Shown here: piece by piece, positions 21,411 through 33,305 of the stretch
Position numbering within the stretch: position 1 is the first letter of the stretch
Layout of the letters: every line of letters begins with the position of its first letter
NCBI GenBank assembly: GCA_008711295.1
Contig: VUYV01000046.1
Location: 5,330,948-5,394,947 of the forward strand
DNA: 64,000 bases
From: Anarhynchus alexandrinus
Taxonomy: Eukaryota > Chordata > Aves > Charadriiformes > Charadriidae
Reading direction: 5' to 3'
The notes under the pieces: model-generated
Databases searched by the model: none
What the model was told of the DNA's origin: nothing
Seen by the model: only the letters and a program-made list of their open reading frames with translations
Position numbers and translations under genes: made by a program

Positions 21411-24194
21411 CCAGCACCTATCAACACCACGCTAAGCAGGGCCCTTCATATTTCTTCCATGTTGTTTGGCATCCTCAGTTTCCATAAACAGAACCTTTGC
21501 AAGTGTCTTGTTCAAAATGTAAAGAATAACTAGATAGAAGTATTGTGTGCCTACCAGACGTGAGGCGATACGTACACTTACAGTCATTCGAGTAACAAAA
21601 GTAGAATTATTGGAATATGTATTTAAGAACTAAACCTGATAAAGGCTGAAACAAAGCCTCGTATTCCTTCATATAAACCAACAGGATGCCATTACATAGT
21701 CTTTTTAGTGCTTGACCTGTGAAAGCACAGCTCTTAGAAATCCTTTCTGAGGTGCGTACTCATTCTTTTGCCTTTGGTGGGACTGAGGTTGTTACGATTT
21801 GTCATGGTTGCCTCATGTTTTAAATTCAGAGCAGAGTGGCAGACAGACAAGACTTCCAGAGCAGACACCAATATTAAGAAGCCTGAAAAGAGAGTTGCAT
21901 ACATGCTGGGCATGGAGAGAGGAGTCTAAAGTCTTTTTCTGTGAAGAGATGAGCCAAGTGAGTCTACTTCCAGATTTTCTAGCTGGCCATGCCCATCTTA
22001 TTCTGTTAAGCAGGCAGACATCAAATCACAGTGTTGACGCTAGAAGCTGTTCAGTTCAAGTATCATTTGAAAATAAGGTGACCTCCAGACTTTCAAAGAA
22101 GGAAACAGGAATGCTATGAAAGAAAACATATGGCACAGCTTATTTATTGAGTAACCATCTCACAGCATTTCATGGAGTAGAAGCACACTATGGCAAATCC
22201 GCTGTGCACAAATATTTGTTAAAATCATTATTTTTACCTGATTTGGTGTCCTTGCCCATTAAGGTCACAGAACATAAGTGCAGCTCTCATCTCACCCGAC
22301 TTTAGCTCTTTGATATGTAGGTTCCCAATCTGCACCCATCTAGGCTCATGGTATAAGCATGCTCTTGGAAAGCTGTGATCTCAGGACAGGTGTCTAACAC
22401 AGTTGAACATATTGTCTTATGGAGAGGCCTTTCTCCATAAGCTGCAATTAATGGTGTATAAGAAGAATTTTAGACACCCAGGTGAAATTTGCCTGAAAAA
22501 ATCTTTAGGTATCTGTGAGGTGAGTATCTGCTTCTATGATTTAATTGAGGCTTTTGTTACAATCAATGCACGTAAGGTGTGCTATTATCTGACCTCTTCT
22601 TGAGGTCATCTCAGCATGTATGAAGAGTATTCATATAACTAAATAATTAGAATCATTTAAGATGAATCTCATCCTAAATTCCATTGAACATCCTCTGTCA
22701 ACTACAAGGAAGCCTTCGGTGACTTGCTCAGATAAGACATCTACAATTATAGATCTGCCCATGGAGTAAGATGAATCCTATGTCACCAATCAATCAGAAG
22801 TTCCTTATAAAACAAACTGTTGATCACCCTGTAGAGAAAGAGGTTGTATGACCATTTTCCCATTGATAGAATGGTTGTAAGAGTGCATGGAAAAATCAAG
22901 AGTCGAGTATGCAAAAACATGATTTTTCACTTTTAGATCACAAATATAAAATTCATTACCTCTTGATTTTAAGGCTACTGGTTATCTAAATCTGCCTATG
23001 AAATTTAGTTTTGTGCAGGGGTCTGGAAATGCAGAAGAAAGAAAAGCATCCCTTTTAACCACAAAGGATCAGGAGCTGCTACTGAAGGAGAACCTTGATA
23101 TATTAAGAATTCAAGTGTGATCCAAGAACTGTTAAGGGAATCTCAGTCAGTCTCCAGAGATGCTACTGGGACTGTGGTTAGAAATGCAAGATGGCTAATA
23201 ACATTACTGCTTTGAATCATGGTGGATTAGATTGATAACAGCATAACCTGTTATCGCAAAGTAGGGCAGACACAGTAGGAGCTAGGACTATTTAGCAGTA
23301 GATTTTTTGGCTGCCCTAAGACAAGTGAATAGCAGCAGATTTTGTAGTCAGAAAATAGGGCACTCTTACTGCGGGGAGTCATATGGTCTACTGACAGCCA
23401 TTTTGTTTAAAAGGAGATATGGCCATTGATGTTGATCTAAACAGCAATGCAGACAAGTAAGACTATGGAAATTTGGATTAAAATTAAGGTGATTTATTTT
23501 AAAAGTGTTTTCCCCTTTATTTTGTTGGGTTTTGAAGACAATATCCTCAAGCTTTCTGTAGGTATTGGTGCCTATTTCAGGTTAAAAATACCATTTAGTT
23601 GCAAACCCAGTGGATGAATACTCATTGCTTTAGTGCCTGGAAAGTTTTTTTTGTCTCATCTGCAAGGTCATATTGAGAAGTATTCCAGAAATATCTGTCT
23701 CTCCCTTCAGTGGGAAAGTGAAGATAGTGATGAAAGGATTAATGTACAAAGCCTTGCTGTACTGTTTTCTATTCTGCTTGATCTCTCATGGTCAGTAGTG
23801 CCAATAATGCTGCACGCTTTGGTTCCTGTTAGGTCTTCTCCAAGTTTGCTATTGTTTAGAGATTTTACAGTCTGTCTAAAAGTACATCAGGTTAATGCAC
23901 TCTGTTCTGAAAAGAGAAGAAATGAAGATGTAAAAACATTTCAGTAAGAAGTTTTAAATTCAGTAAATGTGTTGATTTTATATTTTTAAGTTTAGCTGAA
24001 GGCGAGGACATTGGGAGGATTACATTAGAAAAATAGAATGGTCTAGCATGAGCAGAATATTAAGGGGTTCAGTTGCAAACCCTAACTCCGTAGGAAAGAT
24101 TACTCTTCTTTCACTTGCTTACTTTTTGCCAAGAAGCTGACACATCCAAATAATATATTTTACTGGTGAATGTTGTAATTGGAAGAAGTTTAGA
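21411..24194. other. Non-coding stretch, no gene recognised
   Basis: AT-rich sequence; open frames reach 106 codons (21799-22119) with no domain. A perfect hairpin at 22416-22441 is listed separately. Confidence 0.55.
22416..22441. repeat. 10-bp perfect hairpin
   Basis: CTTATGGAGA and TCTCCATAAG are exact reverse complements around the loop GGCCTT. No T-run follows, and there is no known element around it. Confidence 0.85.
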
Positions 24195-24256
24195 TAAGAG
24201 GATTGTACACTAGATGACCTCTCAAATACCTTACCAGTCCTATTTTTTATGATTCT
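24195..24256 (+). mobile_element. Old CR1 3' tail
   Basis: GTACACTAGATGACCTCTCA, then TACCTTACCAGTCCTATTTTTTATGATTCT, follows the 3' end of older CR1 families (GGACTAGATGACCTCTCGAGGTCCCTTCCAGYCCTA...ATGATTCT). About 60 bases are recognisable; divergence is high, so this is an ancient copy. Confidence 0.65.
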
Positions 24257-25410
24257 CCCTGTCAAATGAATTGGAAAGTATGTAAGCAATTTGACTGAAG
24301 ACTCTCATAAAACCCTCAGCTTTCTGAAGTTCAATTTCCTGACTCTGTCCAGAGACACATAAATTTGGACTGAGTCTAGAACCAGATTCCCCTGAATCTG
24401 GGAGTGAGCTAGAATGGACACAAACCAGTTTAGCTACCTAAATTCCAATGTCTGTTTTCTGCAACTATAAAAGTCATCAAGTATGTGCCTTATGTTACAC
24501 CTCTCAAACTTGAAAAAAGATTTTCCTACAATTCACCGAGGAGTAGAAAGCAGTAATGGATGCCGTTGTTTAATATCATTCAGCCTGAGATTCTTTGGTT
24601 TATTTTTTTGGCTTTGTTGGGGGCTTTTTGTTGGGTTTTTTCTTGGTGATATTTTTTCTTCAGTTGAAATAGGTGAAATGAATTTGTACATTTTATTTTA
24701 TCCTCCTGGCTATGCCAATCAACCTGTCTATCCTTACCTACCTCCCATCCAAACGTTGTGGTTTATTGCTTTTGATAAATAGTCGATGGCTTTTCCTGAG
24801 AGTGAAAATATTGTCAAACCAAACTGAGAGGCCAGATGTTTGACAGCTCTCAGAATTCAGTCTTTAGCATGCTCTGGCCTGTGAATAAGTGCAAGAAACA
24901 TTTTTTGGTAGTGCAATTAACAATTGCAAGAAGAGCTACAGCCGTCTCCACCTTCCTTGCAGACATTGTCTCACAGAGGGGTCAATCACTGTGTTTTCCT
25001 TTTTGTGAATTATGTACCGTGCTTCCAATGACAGAAAAATAATGCCCCCAAATGTCTGTAGCCATGAATCAAGCACAGCTTCTCTACATTAATGGATTAC
25101 TGACTAAAAGAGCCTAGAATTGCTAGATGATTCATTTTGCTGTTCTTCTGAATGCTGAGCTTCAGTGTGTCAGTTGACCTACATACTAACCTGGGAAATT
25201 GCTCTATGAAAGGCATTCAAAGTCAGATTTTGCCTAGTTTATGTTAACAGATTTCCCTATAGATTTTTATCATGCAGTTGATTAATTTATTATTAGAACA
25301 CATTATAGGCAGCACTGAGATCATTCTTTTAATTTACTTCTTGTGACCCATTTTGCCCTCCCTTTATTTCAGTACATTTTTTTCTCTGTCTCTGATTAGT
25401 AGTTTCATCT

Positions 25411-25471
25411 TAGATTCATAGAGTCTGCGTTTGAAAAATACATATTAGGTCATCTAGGACAACTTTTGTCA
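25411..25471 (-). mobile_element. Antisense 3' tail of an old CR1
   Basis: TAGATTCATAGAGTCTGCG followed 25 bases later by TTAGGTCATCTAGGACAAC matches the antisense 3' end of older CR1 families (ATAGATTCATAGATTCTA..., GATCATCTAGTCYGACC). Short and diverged. Confidence 0.55.
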
Positions 25472-26543
25472 TTTCTAAACCTTCTGTGTAGGTAATAGGT
25501 GGAGGCATCACCGTAGGCGTTTCTGTAGCAAGGATATGTCAGATCATTTAGCAGTGAATTCACATAACATAGCAAGGTTAATTAGACAGTTGTCCATCTT
25601 CTGCGCTTTGCTAGGTGCCTCGGTCTTGAATCAGTCATGGGGTGAAAATTCATCTGAGTCTCTAATTTGACCCATATTGCCTTTCTGAGCTATCTTGTAA
25701 CGGATTTGAAGACAAAACATACAAAAGTGGCTGTAAAAATAAAAGAAGAACCCAGGGATCTGAGTAAAAATAGTATGTAGTGAGTCATTACATCTGGCTT
25801 TTCTGTGTGATTCAGGCATGTTTCTTGTCTGCCACACACTGGATCTGACTTTCACGGAGTGAACATGTCTCTAGATGAGGGAGGTGATGGTTTTCTGCCT
25901 CATGCATTACTACCAAAAAAAACCCCCCAAATCAGTTAAATTTTAATCACAAATATCTTTATTCCTGGTGAAGGGGAATGAGGCAGAAAGGTCACAATTT
26001 GACTTTCAGATCTCCAATTACATCTGCAAGGCTGGGTCTTGGTGCGTGTATGTGGGGATCATTTCACTTGCAAATTGAGCATATTTATTGATGGGTTCTA
26101 CATATGTCTGCCTCTTTCATACATCTTCTTGTCCATCTCATTCCAATTTTCCTAGAATAAGGACTAGGTTTATGGACTGGAGGGGCCTAAGAGTGTTATC
26201 CAAGACCAATTCCAGTGCTACCATTTCATACAACCCCTTACTTGAAGATATCAAGCTCAAACTGAAAAGATTTTAGTTATTTCAGCCTCACAACTCCAAA
26301 ATGAATGTTAGTTTTGGAGCTTCACTATGTGATGTTTAATAACCTTTTTCTATTACTCTTTTATTCCTCTGAGATTTTGCCAGTGTTGGTTTATGGTTTG
26401 AATGCTTTATCTCCTTCCCTACTATTTACTCTCTTGATGAATCCAAAAACCTTTATTTAGCAAAACTGACCAGATTATTACCTGGTGCTCTCCTCTTACA
26501 TGGGCCTCCATTCACTTCTACATGTAATTGATCTCTGACTGTC

Positions 26544-26567
26544 TTTATGGACAGTCATGTCCATAAA
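26544..26567. repeat. 10-bp perfect hairpin with tetraloop
   Basis: TTTATGGACA, loop GTCA, TGTCCATAAA. The right arm is followed by a partial copy of itself (aacATGTCCgaaaATGGAC) over the next 25 bases, which suggests local duplication. Confidence 0.85.
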
Positions 26568-29500
26568 ATGGAACATGTCCGAAAATGGACTCCTTTTTCT
26601 TGAACATCAGTGACCGGACTTAGACATAGTGTTTCAGAGGCAACCATGCCATTACTTGTCAATTAGTTTGCAATCAGAACAAAAGTTGAGAACTAGTGTC
26701 TCATATAGTATATGGAAACAGCTTCCAAAGCAAGAATCTATACTCCTGAGGGGAAAAAATAAACAGAGACAAACCAATTTTTTTGAGACTCAGTGAAATT
26801 TTAGTAATGTGGGGTGTGTAGTCTGTTACCAATGCATGAATAGAATTAAGCAGTAATGCTGATGTGCCTTGGCACTTCTACCTTTGCTATCATTATCTAA
26901 TTGTTCTTCACTGAACCCCTGAAAAGTAAATATAGTTGATTTCTTATCAGAGACACCCTAACTATAACCTAAATGAGAAATCTTCTAATCAGGCTATTTA
27001 AAATAGAGACATTTCAGAAAAATCAGTAGTGACAGAACATGGAAGAAAATGCTGTACTGAACAAATACATACCAAAATAAGAGGAATGGTGAGCCCCTTC
27101 TCTTATTTTTTTTAATTCTTTTCTTAAAACATTATTTAAAAAAATGAAAAAGCTAAAGAGTTATGAATTTTTTTTTCATGACAAAACATCATTTTTCTCC
27201 TTAAAATTGGTGAAGTGCATCAATATTGAAGCAATACGGATGATGGAAGTATGACCCTGCTATATGGGAAACCTGCACTTGATCCCAGTGCACCTTTTGA
27301 CTCACCACCACTGTGTCTTTAGTCAGGCAGGAGTTTCAGTCCCTCCATCCTCTTCATGCTGGTCATGGATTTTATTGATCAGCTGACAGCAGAGGCCAGG
27401 CATGCTGGAGATGGAGAACTTCATTCCTGAGGGTTGGGATCAGGTGGTGGCTGACATCTGTGGGGTGCTTAGGAGCAGCTTCCAGACCAAAAAGGTGTTG
27501 TATTTCACTTTCCATTTCAAAAGACCCAACTCACCTCACCAGCCTTGGACCTGAGGACTCTCGGGAAAGGCAAGTTCCTGTTAGATAGGACACCTAAACA
27601 AAAAGAGATTTAAAGGTCAAACCTTGGCCCCAGCTTGGGTTTGAGGTATGACCTGGATCTAAGTGTCCTCATTCATGATTATGGTTTGCAAACAGTTCCC
27701 TACAATGATCATTTCAAAACAGCAAGGAACAAGGAGGAATGCTGAGTTCACTGGGTCAAACAAGGTTTGCTAGTGGGCTTTTTCAGGGATAGCACCGTGG
27801 GGTACTAAAATACCAAACTGGTCTAACTCAAGGAGATCCTAAAGAGCCACAGCCAGGTTGTAAATCACCTGCTTCCTGGTAAGAACAGATACTTTTGAAG
27901 ATATTTCAGCATGCTCTTGGTCTTACTTGCCTTCTCACTACCATAATTCCTAGAACAGGCGGGATTTCTGTATATAGCCCAGTTTTTCAGCTAGGAAATG
28001 AAACCACAGGGTTTACCAGACCATAGAGAAAGTCAGAGCAAACAACAGAATGCTTCTGTAGAGGTCTAGACTTTGCATCATCCAAACTAATTGAAGACTG
28101 ATTCAGATTGATACTAAGGATTGTTCATATAAGTCAGCAAAAGCTAAAGATAGATTAGCTTCATCCAAATAAAGGGTCTATGGATGCCAATCAAGGACAG
28201 TGCTGAGATCATGTTTGGTAAACAAGAGAAGTGTAGAGCTGGAAATCAATGGACTAAAATTGGTATGTTGGAAAGTAGGACTAACTGACAAAGAAGAAAA
28301 TGAGCCAATGGGAAGTATAGCCTTTTTGGGCTCATTTGTTTGAAATTATAGGAGTGATGACTGGAGAAGGGTTGTATAGAGCAGAAAGGAGCAGAGTCAT
28401 TATTCCCTTCACCTGCTGGACTCTGATAACCATCCTGATGTTGTTGAACTCTCACATATTCACTTTAAGAGATGACTGGGCAAATTGGATGCGAAGAAAT
28501 GAGTTTAGCTTTTTTTGGTCTTTGTCAACTGGCTTCTGCTAAAGCTTGAACAGCTCTAGGAATAGAGGTTATACTATCTCACTTTATCTTATGTTTCCTT
28601 TCCTTTTCTACCCTTACTTTTTCTCTTTCCCATTTCTTCTTGCCATGTGCTTAAAAAAGGGATCATGCTCAGAGAACATTTGGCTGTGAACTCATCACCA
28701 AGAAGGCAGCTAAATAGCAATGCTCTAAAGAGTACCACAATGACATAAGTTTGCCAGGTCTCCAGGTGGCCTGAAAGTATGTTGTGTCTGTCTTTCTCCT
28801 ACAGTGAGCATGTTTACAAGAGTTAGCTCCAAAATCAGAAATGGCAGGTTTTATCTTTGCTGTTCTTTTCTCACCCCTATGTGTATCCTGTTGTTATTCT
28901 GTTCAAGGAAACTGCTTAGGATCCAAGGAAGAGCAACAGTATTCATTTCCATCTTCTCTTACTTTTTCTTCCCTAAAGGCAGTTGTATTGAGCGTCCAAG
29001 ACTCTTTGTAGGAATTATCTGCAGGAGAAGGAAACGAGGGATCCTGTTTTCCAAAGAAATTTCAAAATCTGGCAAATGTTTGCACTGTTTTGCCCCTCCC
29101 TTTCCTCCCCATCTTCCTCCTTCTCCTGGGAGCCAACATAGCTCTGACCCAAACTATCAGTCCCATGAAAGGGCATGTCTGCAAACCAAGCCATGCGATG
29201 GGCACATGCCTTGTCTGGTGACAAGAGAGAGACTGAGGCAGTGCTATAGGGAGGACTGGGCATTTCTGTGCAGCTCCCTTCCCTATTGCGGCCCCTGAGG
29301 CATCGTGGCTCCAGCTGATGTGAAACTTCTCTTCTGATTTTCATCCCTCCAGGCCAGCACCAGGAAATCAGCTGATCACAGTTGTGGCCCACCAGCTCCA
29401 TGTGGCATAGGTAATTTGGGAGTCTGTAAGGTTAACGATTGCCTCTCTCCTGTTCTCTTCTACTTGAGCAGGAGAAGCAGTGACATAGGAGTCAAGAACC

Positions 29501-31676
29501 TCCCCCAAAAGATTTAGTTTTGGGGTAAGTGCGTTGAATTCTCACGATCTCAGCTCTTGTTTAATTCTTCATCTTGCCAACGCTTTTGTATCTCAGATCC
29601 ATCAAAACAAACCTTCCCAAACTTGAGATTTTCCAGCTTCGGTCACCAGATCTCAAAAGAAAACCTGGTGGAAACAGAAGCTAAACACATGCATAAACAT
29701 GAGAGACTCACAATGCGAAAGGCTGCTGCCGCCTTTGAACTAATAAGATTTCAGACCTTCTGTGCTATCCCCTCCTTTTTGTGCCAATGGAGATGTTAAT
29801 GTTTGTGACTAATGTGTCGCTGCCCAAGGCTTGCATGTCCTAGTTGGACTCTATACAAGGGTGACTCTGTGTCCCAGTTTCTGGGGTGTAAACACAATTT
29901 CAGATTGAAAAAACGTGTTCAACTACCTCTAAAAACAGAAAGGTAAAAGCAATATATTTTGCATCCTGAGATAACCACCTGTGCGGGCTCTTCTCTCCCG
30001 TTGCAAGTTTGAGTTTCACAAACCCGATCTAGTGCTACAGGAAGGAAAGAAAAGCCTGTCACTGACTTCACTGGGCTTTGCATCAGGGGCTGTGTAGGTC
30101 AGATGTAAATGGTTTCTGACCTTACATACATCCACAGCCTCCATCTGGCTGATAACTTCTGGGGAAGACCAACATGAAGGAACAACCATAAAACATAAAC
30201 CCAGGAAGGGGCACAAAGATGTCTAAAAATGAGGGGGTTTTATGGCGTTGTTTTTAAGATGTAGATTTACCTATTGCATAAATCCGAGAGGCACGATGTG
30301 CTGGTTATTCCTGAGCAGTGAATCACGGTGGTTCTTGAGGAGCAGCGTGGGCCAGATGCACCTGTCTGCTTGCTCTCCTCTGACTCAAAGCGGGAATAAA
30401 AACCTGATTTGACATCAGAGCTGGGGCTGGAGCATTTCCCCTGGTTAAGCTAGTAGGAACCTCTTTTCTATTGCTTTCTCTCATCTTTTTATGACACGTT
30501 GTATATTTTGGTTGTCTTGAGCATTTTTCACAAGTGTGTGCTGGGAACCTGATCCCCTGATGTGAATAAGCCCTTAGTAAATGGACTTTAACCCATCGTA
30601 TTGACTCTGTCATTCTCACTCCCTATTGTTTTCAAGTCTTGAATGTAGTCCCTCATCTCATTAGCTGCATATGGCCATATGATGTTCCCTCTGCCCTTAC
30701 CAACTGCAAGTACAATATAAAACTCTTGTTCTCTATTTACACACATGCTCTGAGCCAGTCTGGTTAGTCTCTTATTACAAATTAAATGAAGAACTTGCTT
30801 GGCAACCTCAGCCTGACAGAAGCTCTCTGTATTTGCATGCTTGACAGTCGACCTTCATGAAAATGGCTGTTGTTTTGGATGCACTCGGTGCATCAGCACC
30901 ATTTACAGCAAGGGGAATTTTCCAGAAGAAGCTGTTTCCAGATGAGCCATCGTAGATCTCAGAAACATCCCTTCAGGGCATGTGAGATCTCTCTTGCACA
31001 CAAACTTCTTGTCTCACCTCAAGTAGTTATTGGTAATGTTCATATTTTTACTAACAGTATTGCGAGCAGACAGAAGGACAGTGAATCCTGAATACACAGA
31101 AAAATATTCTACTGTTCTGGTGAATTTTATTCCAGAGCAATGGAGAAATAAATTTCTCAACTTTACTGACACACAGGATGAAGATTTCAAATACTGATGT
31201 GTCAGTTTAGCCCCCTAAAAAACCCCTTGCAGGACATTTCTTTTGAAATGGAAATACAAGGGTGCATTCCACAGTTATCTGCTGTATTCATTTGCACATC
31301 CCATAGTTATTTTTTATGAGCATATCCACACAGAGAATTATGTTTTATGCAGGAAATATAAGAATTTGTAGACATATTTAAAGCTTACTGTATGTAACCA
31401 TTTCTTAACTTTCGGTAGACTGTTTTTTAAGCAGATGTGTGTTTAAATCTTATCCGAGACATTAAATCTGGATAAACTTGCCCTTAATGGTTTAAGCTGG
31501 AATTAGTGGTTATGTCTGAGCTAATAACCTGAACAGGACTAAGGTGTGGGTGTAATAACTGTCCTAACTGTCCAGACTGTGCAATTGTTAGCCTGCTCCT
31601 TGGCCTGGCTGTAATCAGGGCAAGTACAGGTAAGGATGGTTCCCAGTAAGGAGCAGGGATAAAGCCAGCCTGTGTC

Positions 31677-31844
31677 GGGGTGAAGACATCTGGCCACATG
31701 GGGGTGAGCCTAACCATGCCATGCTATGCCAACGGACAACTAATGAATCCTGGNAGGGGTGAAGACACCTGGGGTGTCCCCATGCCACATGGGGATGAGC
31801 CTAACCATGCCATACTATGCCAACGGACAACTAATGAATCCTGG
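31677..31844. repeat. Two-copy tandem repeat split by an unresolved base
   Basis: Unit 1 is 31677-31753 (77 bases) and unit 2 is 31756-31844 (89 bases). They agree over the whole length except for three substitutions and a 12-base insertion in unit 2 (GGTGTCCCCATG, about 31773-31784). A single N at 31754 lies exactly between the units, so the true copy number may be larger. The reading frame is not kept from unit 1 to unit 2, which argues against a coding repeat. Confidence 0.9.
31754..31754. other. Single unresolved base (N)
   Basis: One N lies between the two units of the tandem repeat, where short-read assemblies commonly collapse or fail. Confidence 0.99.
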
Positions 31845-32460
31845 TCCTTTTATTTACTGGTATAGATGTAGCCAGTGGATCCTTAGGAATTGTCTGGACA
31901 AAGTAGATGTCTGATGGCAGCAGCATCTCTGAATTCCTACTAATGAAAACCCTGAGAGAGCATCAAATGGACAAAATGGAGAGGGCAGCCAAAGCACAGA
32001 GGTGAACTGCATAAGCAGCTCCTGCAGAGCTGGAGACACTAATTAATGCCTCCTAATGACTATGCTCAGACTGATATCCCTTAGAGGTGCTGAGTAACAG
32101 AAACAAGTGCTCGGATGAGTCCCAGGTGCTGAACATCTCAGGGAGTTCAGGCTGCCATTGCTCAGAAGCAAGAATCGAGGGAGTGTTTCTCTGCGAGATT
32201 TCTGGCTACATCTGCACATGAAATTGTTTCTGCTGGACCAGCCACATAACTCTGTGATGGCAGATATTTGTGGTGTGGATCTGTCAGTCTGTCTTTTGGA
32301 TTCCTTCACTTGCCAAAGTTCTAGAAGTGCTGATTATGTTTCCAGTTGCAATTGTTGAGGTTATCTCATGCTCCCTGGAGTGGTGAAATCAGATGCTGGA
32401 TACATTTCTGATCAAATATAGCATATGGCTTAAGCAAAAGTGGACTCATACAACAACAAC
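31845..32460. other. Non-coding stretch before the nested CR1
   Basis: No gene or recognisable repeat. It ends in a CAACAACAACA run leading into an A tract (32450-32471) that forms the left edge of the duplicated CR1 block. Confidence 0.5.
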
Positions 32461-32471
32461 AAAAAAAAAAA

Positions 32472-32695
32472 GGACCTGGAAGTTCTGGTGGGCATTAGGC
32501 TAAGCAAGCATCAGCAGTGTACCCTGGCAGGAGGGAAGGTTTGCAGCATACAGGGCTGTGTTAACAGAAGCATAGCAGGTGGATCAAAAGAAAGTATTAT
32601 TCCCCTTTACCTGGCGCTTGTTAGATCTTGTCTATTGTACTGTGTCAATTGTCTGGGTTTGGGACCCAGTACAAGAAAGATTCTGGAAAGAGTCA
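32472..32695 (+). mobile_element. Old sense CR1, left half, split by a younger CR1
   Basis: Same RT C-terminal coding segment as at 10246-10470 (DLEVLVGIRLS, SIAGGSKESIIPLYLALV, KILERV). The coding runs to AGAGTCA at 32689-32695, where an antisense CR1 starts. The rest of the same element resumes at 34012 with the other AGAGTCA copy, then GGTTTGGAGC, the expected next CR1 block (RGLEHL). The left end lies at an A tract, so the element is 5'-truncated. Confidence 0.92.
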
Positions 32696-32826
32696 TAGAA
32701 TCATAGAATGGTTTAGGTTGGAAAGGACCTTGAAGATCATCGAGTTCCAACCCCCCTGCCATAGGCAGGGACACCTACCACTGGACCAGGCTGCCCAAGA
32801 CCACGTCCAGCCTGGCCTTGAACACC

Positions 32827-33305
32827 NNNNNNNNNNNNNNNNNNNNNNNNNNNNNNNNNNNNNNNNNNNNNNNNNNNNNNNNNNNNNNNNNNNNNNNNNN
32901 NNNNNNNNNNNNNNNNNNNNNNNNNNNNNNNNNNNNNNNNNNNNNNNNNNNNNNNNNNNNNNNNNNNNNNNNNNNNNNNNNNNNNNNNNNNNNNNNNNNN
33001 NNNNNNNNNNNNNNNNNNNNNNNNNNNNNNNNNNNNNNNNNNNNNNNNNNNNNNNNNNNNNNNNNNNNNNNNNNNNNNNNNNNNNNNNNNNNNNNNNNNN
33101 NNNNNNNNNNNNNNNNNNNNNNNNNNNNNNNNNNNNNNNNNNNNNNNNNNNNNNNNNNNNNNNNNNNNNNNNNNNNNNNNNNNNNNNNNNNNNNNNNNNN
33201 NNNNNNNNNNNNNNNNNNNNNNNNNNNNNNNNNNNNNNNNNNNNNNNNNNNNNNNNNNNNNNNNNNNNNNNNNNNNNNNNNNNNNNNNNNNNNNNNNNNN
33301 NNNNN
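32827..33305. other. Assembly gap (479 N)
   Basis: A run of Ns inside the antisense CR1, from the 3' UTR to just downstream (in the element's sense) of the FADD motif. Repeat identity with other CR1 copies, notably 10471-11099, is the likely reason for the gap. From the spacing of CR1 parts I would expect roughly 700 bases here, so the stated gap size may be nominal. Confidence 0.97.

Larger units (their letters stand above)
24257..31676. other. Non-coding stretch, no gene recognised
   Basis: Over seven kilobases with only one weak CR1 tail (25411-25471) and a hairpin (26544-26567). The longest open frame in the window outside CR1 lies here (164 codons, 28804-29298). It follows an acceptor-like TCTTTCTCCTACAG but has no domain, no conserved composition and a competing 128-codon frame on the other strand, so it is not annotated as a gene. 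Confidence 0.5.

Noticed and set aside
29015..29401. 128-codon minus-strand frame overlapping a 164-codon plus-strand frame
   Set aside because: Two long frames on opposite strands of the same locally GC-richer stretch usually reflect a shortage of stop codons, not genes.
31680..31865. Apparent repeat protein in the tandem repeat
   Set aside because: The frame changes between the two units and crosses an N, so the peptide repeat is not preserved.
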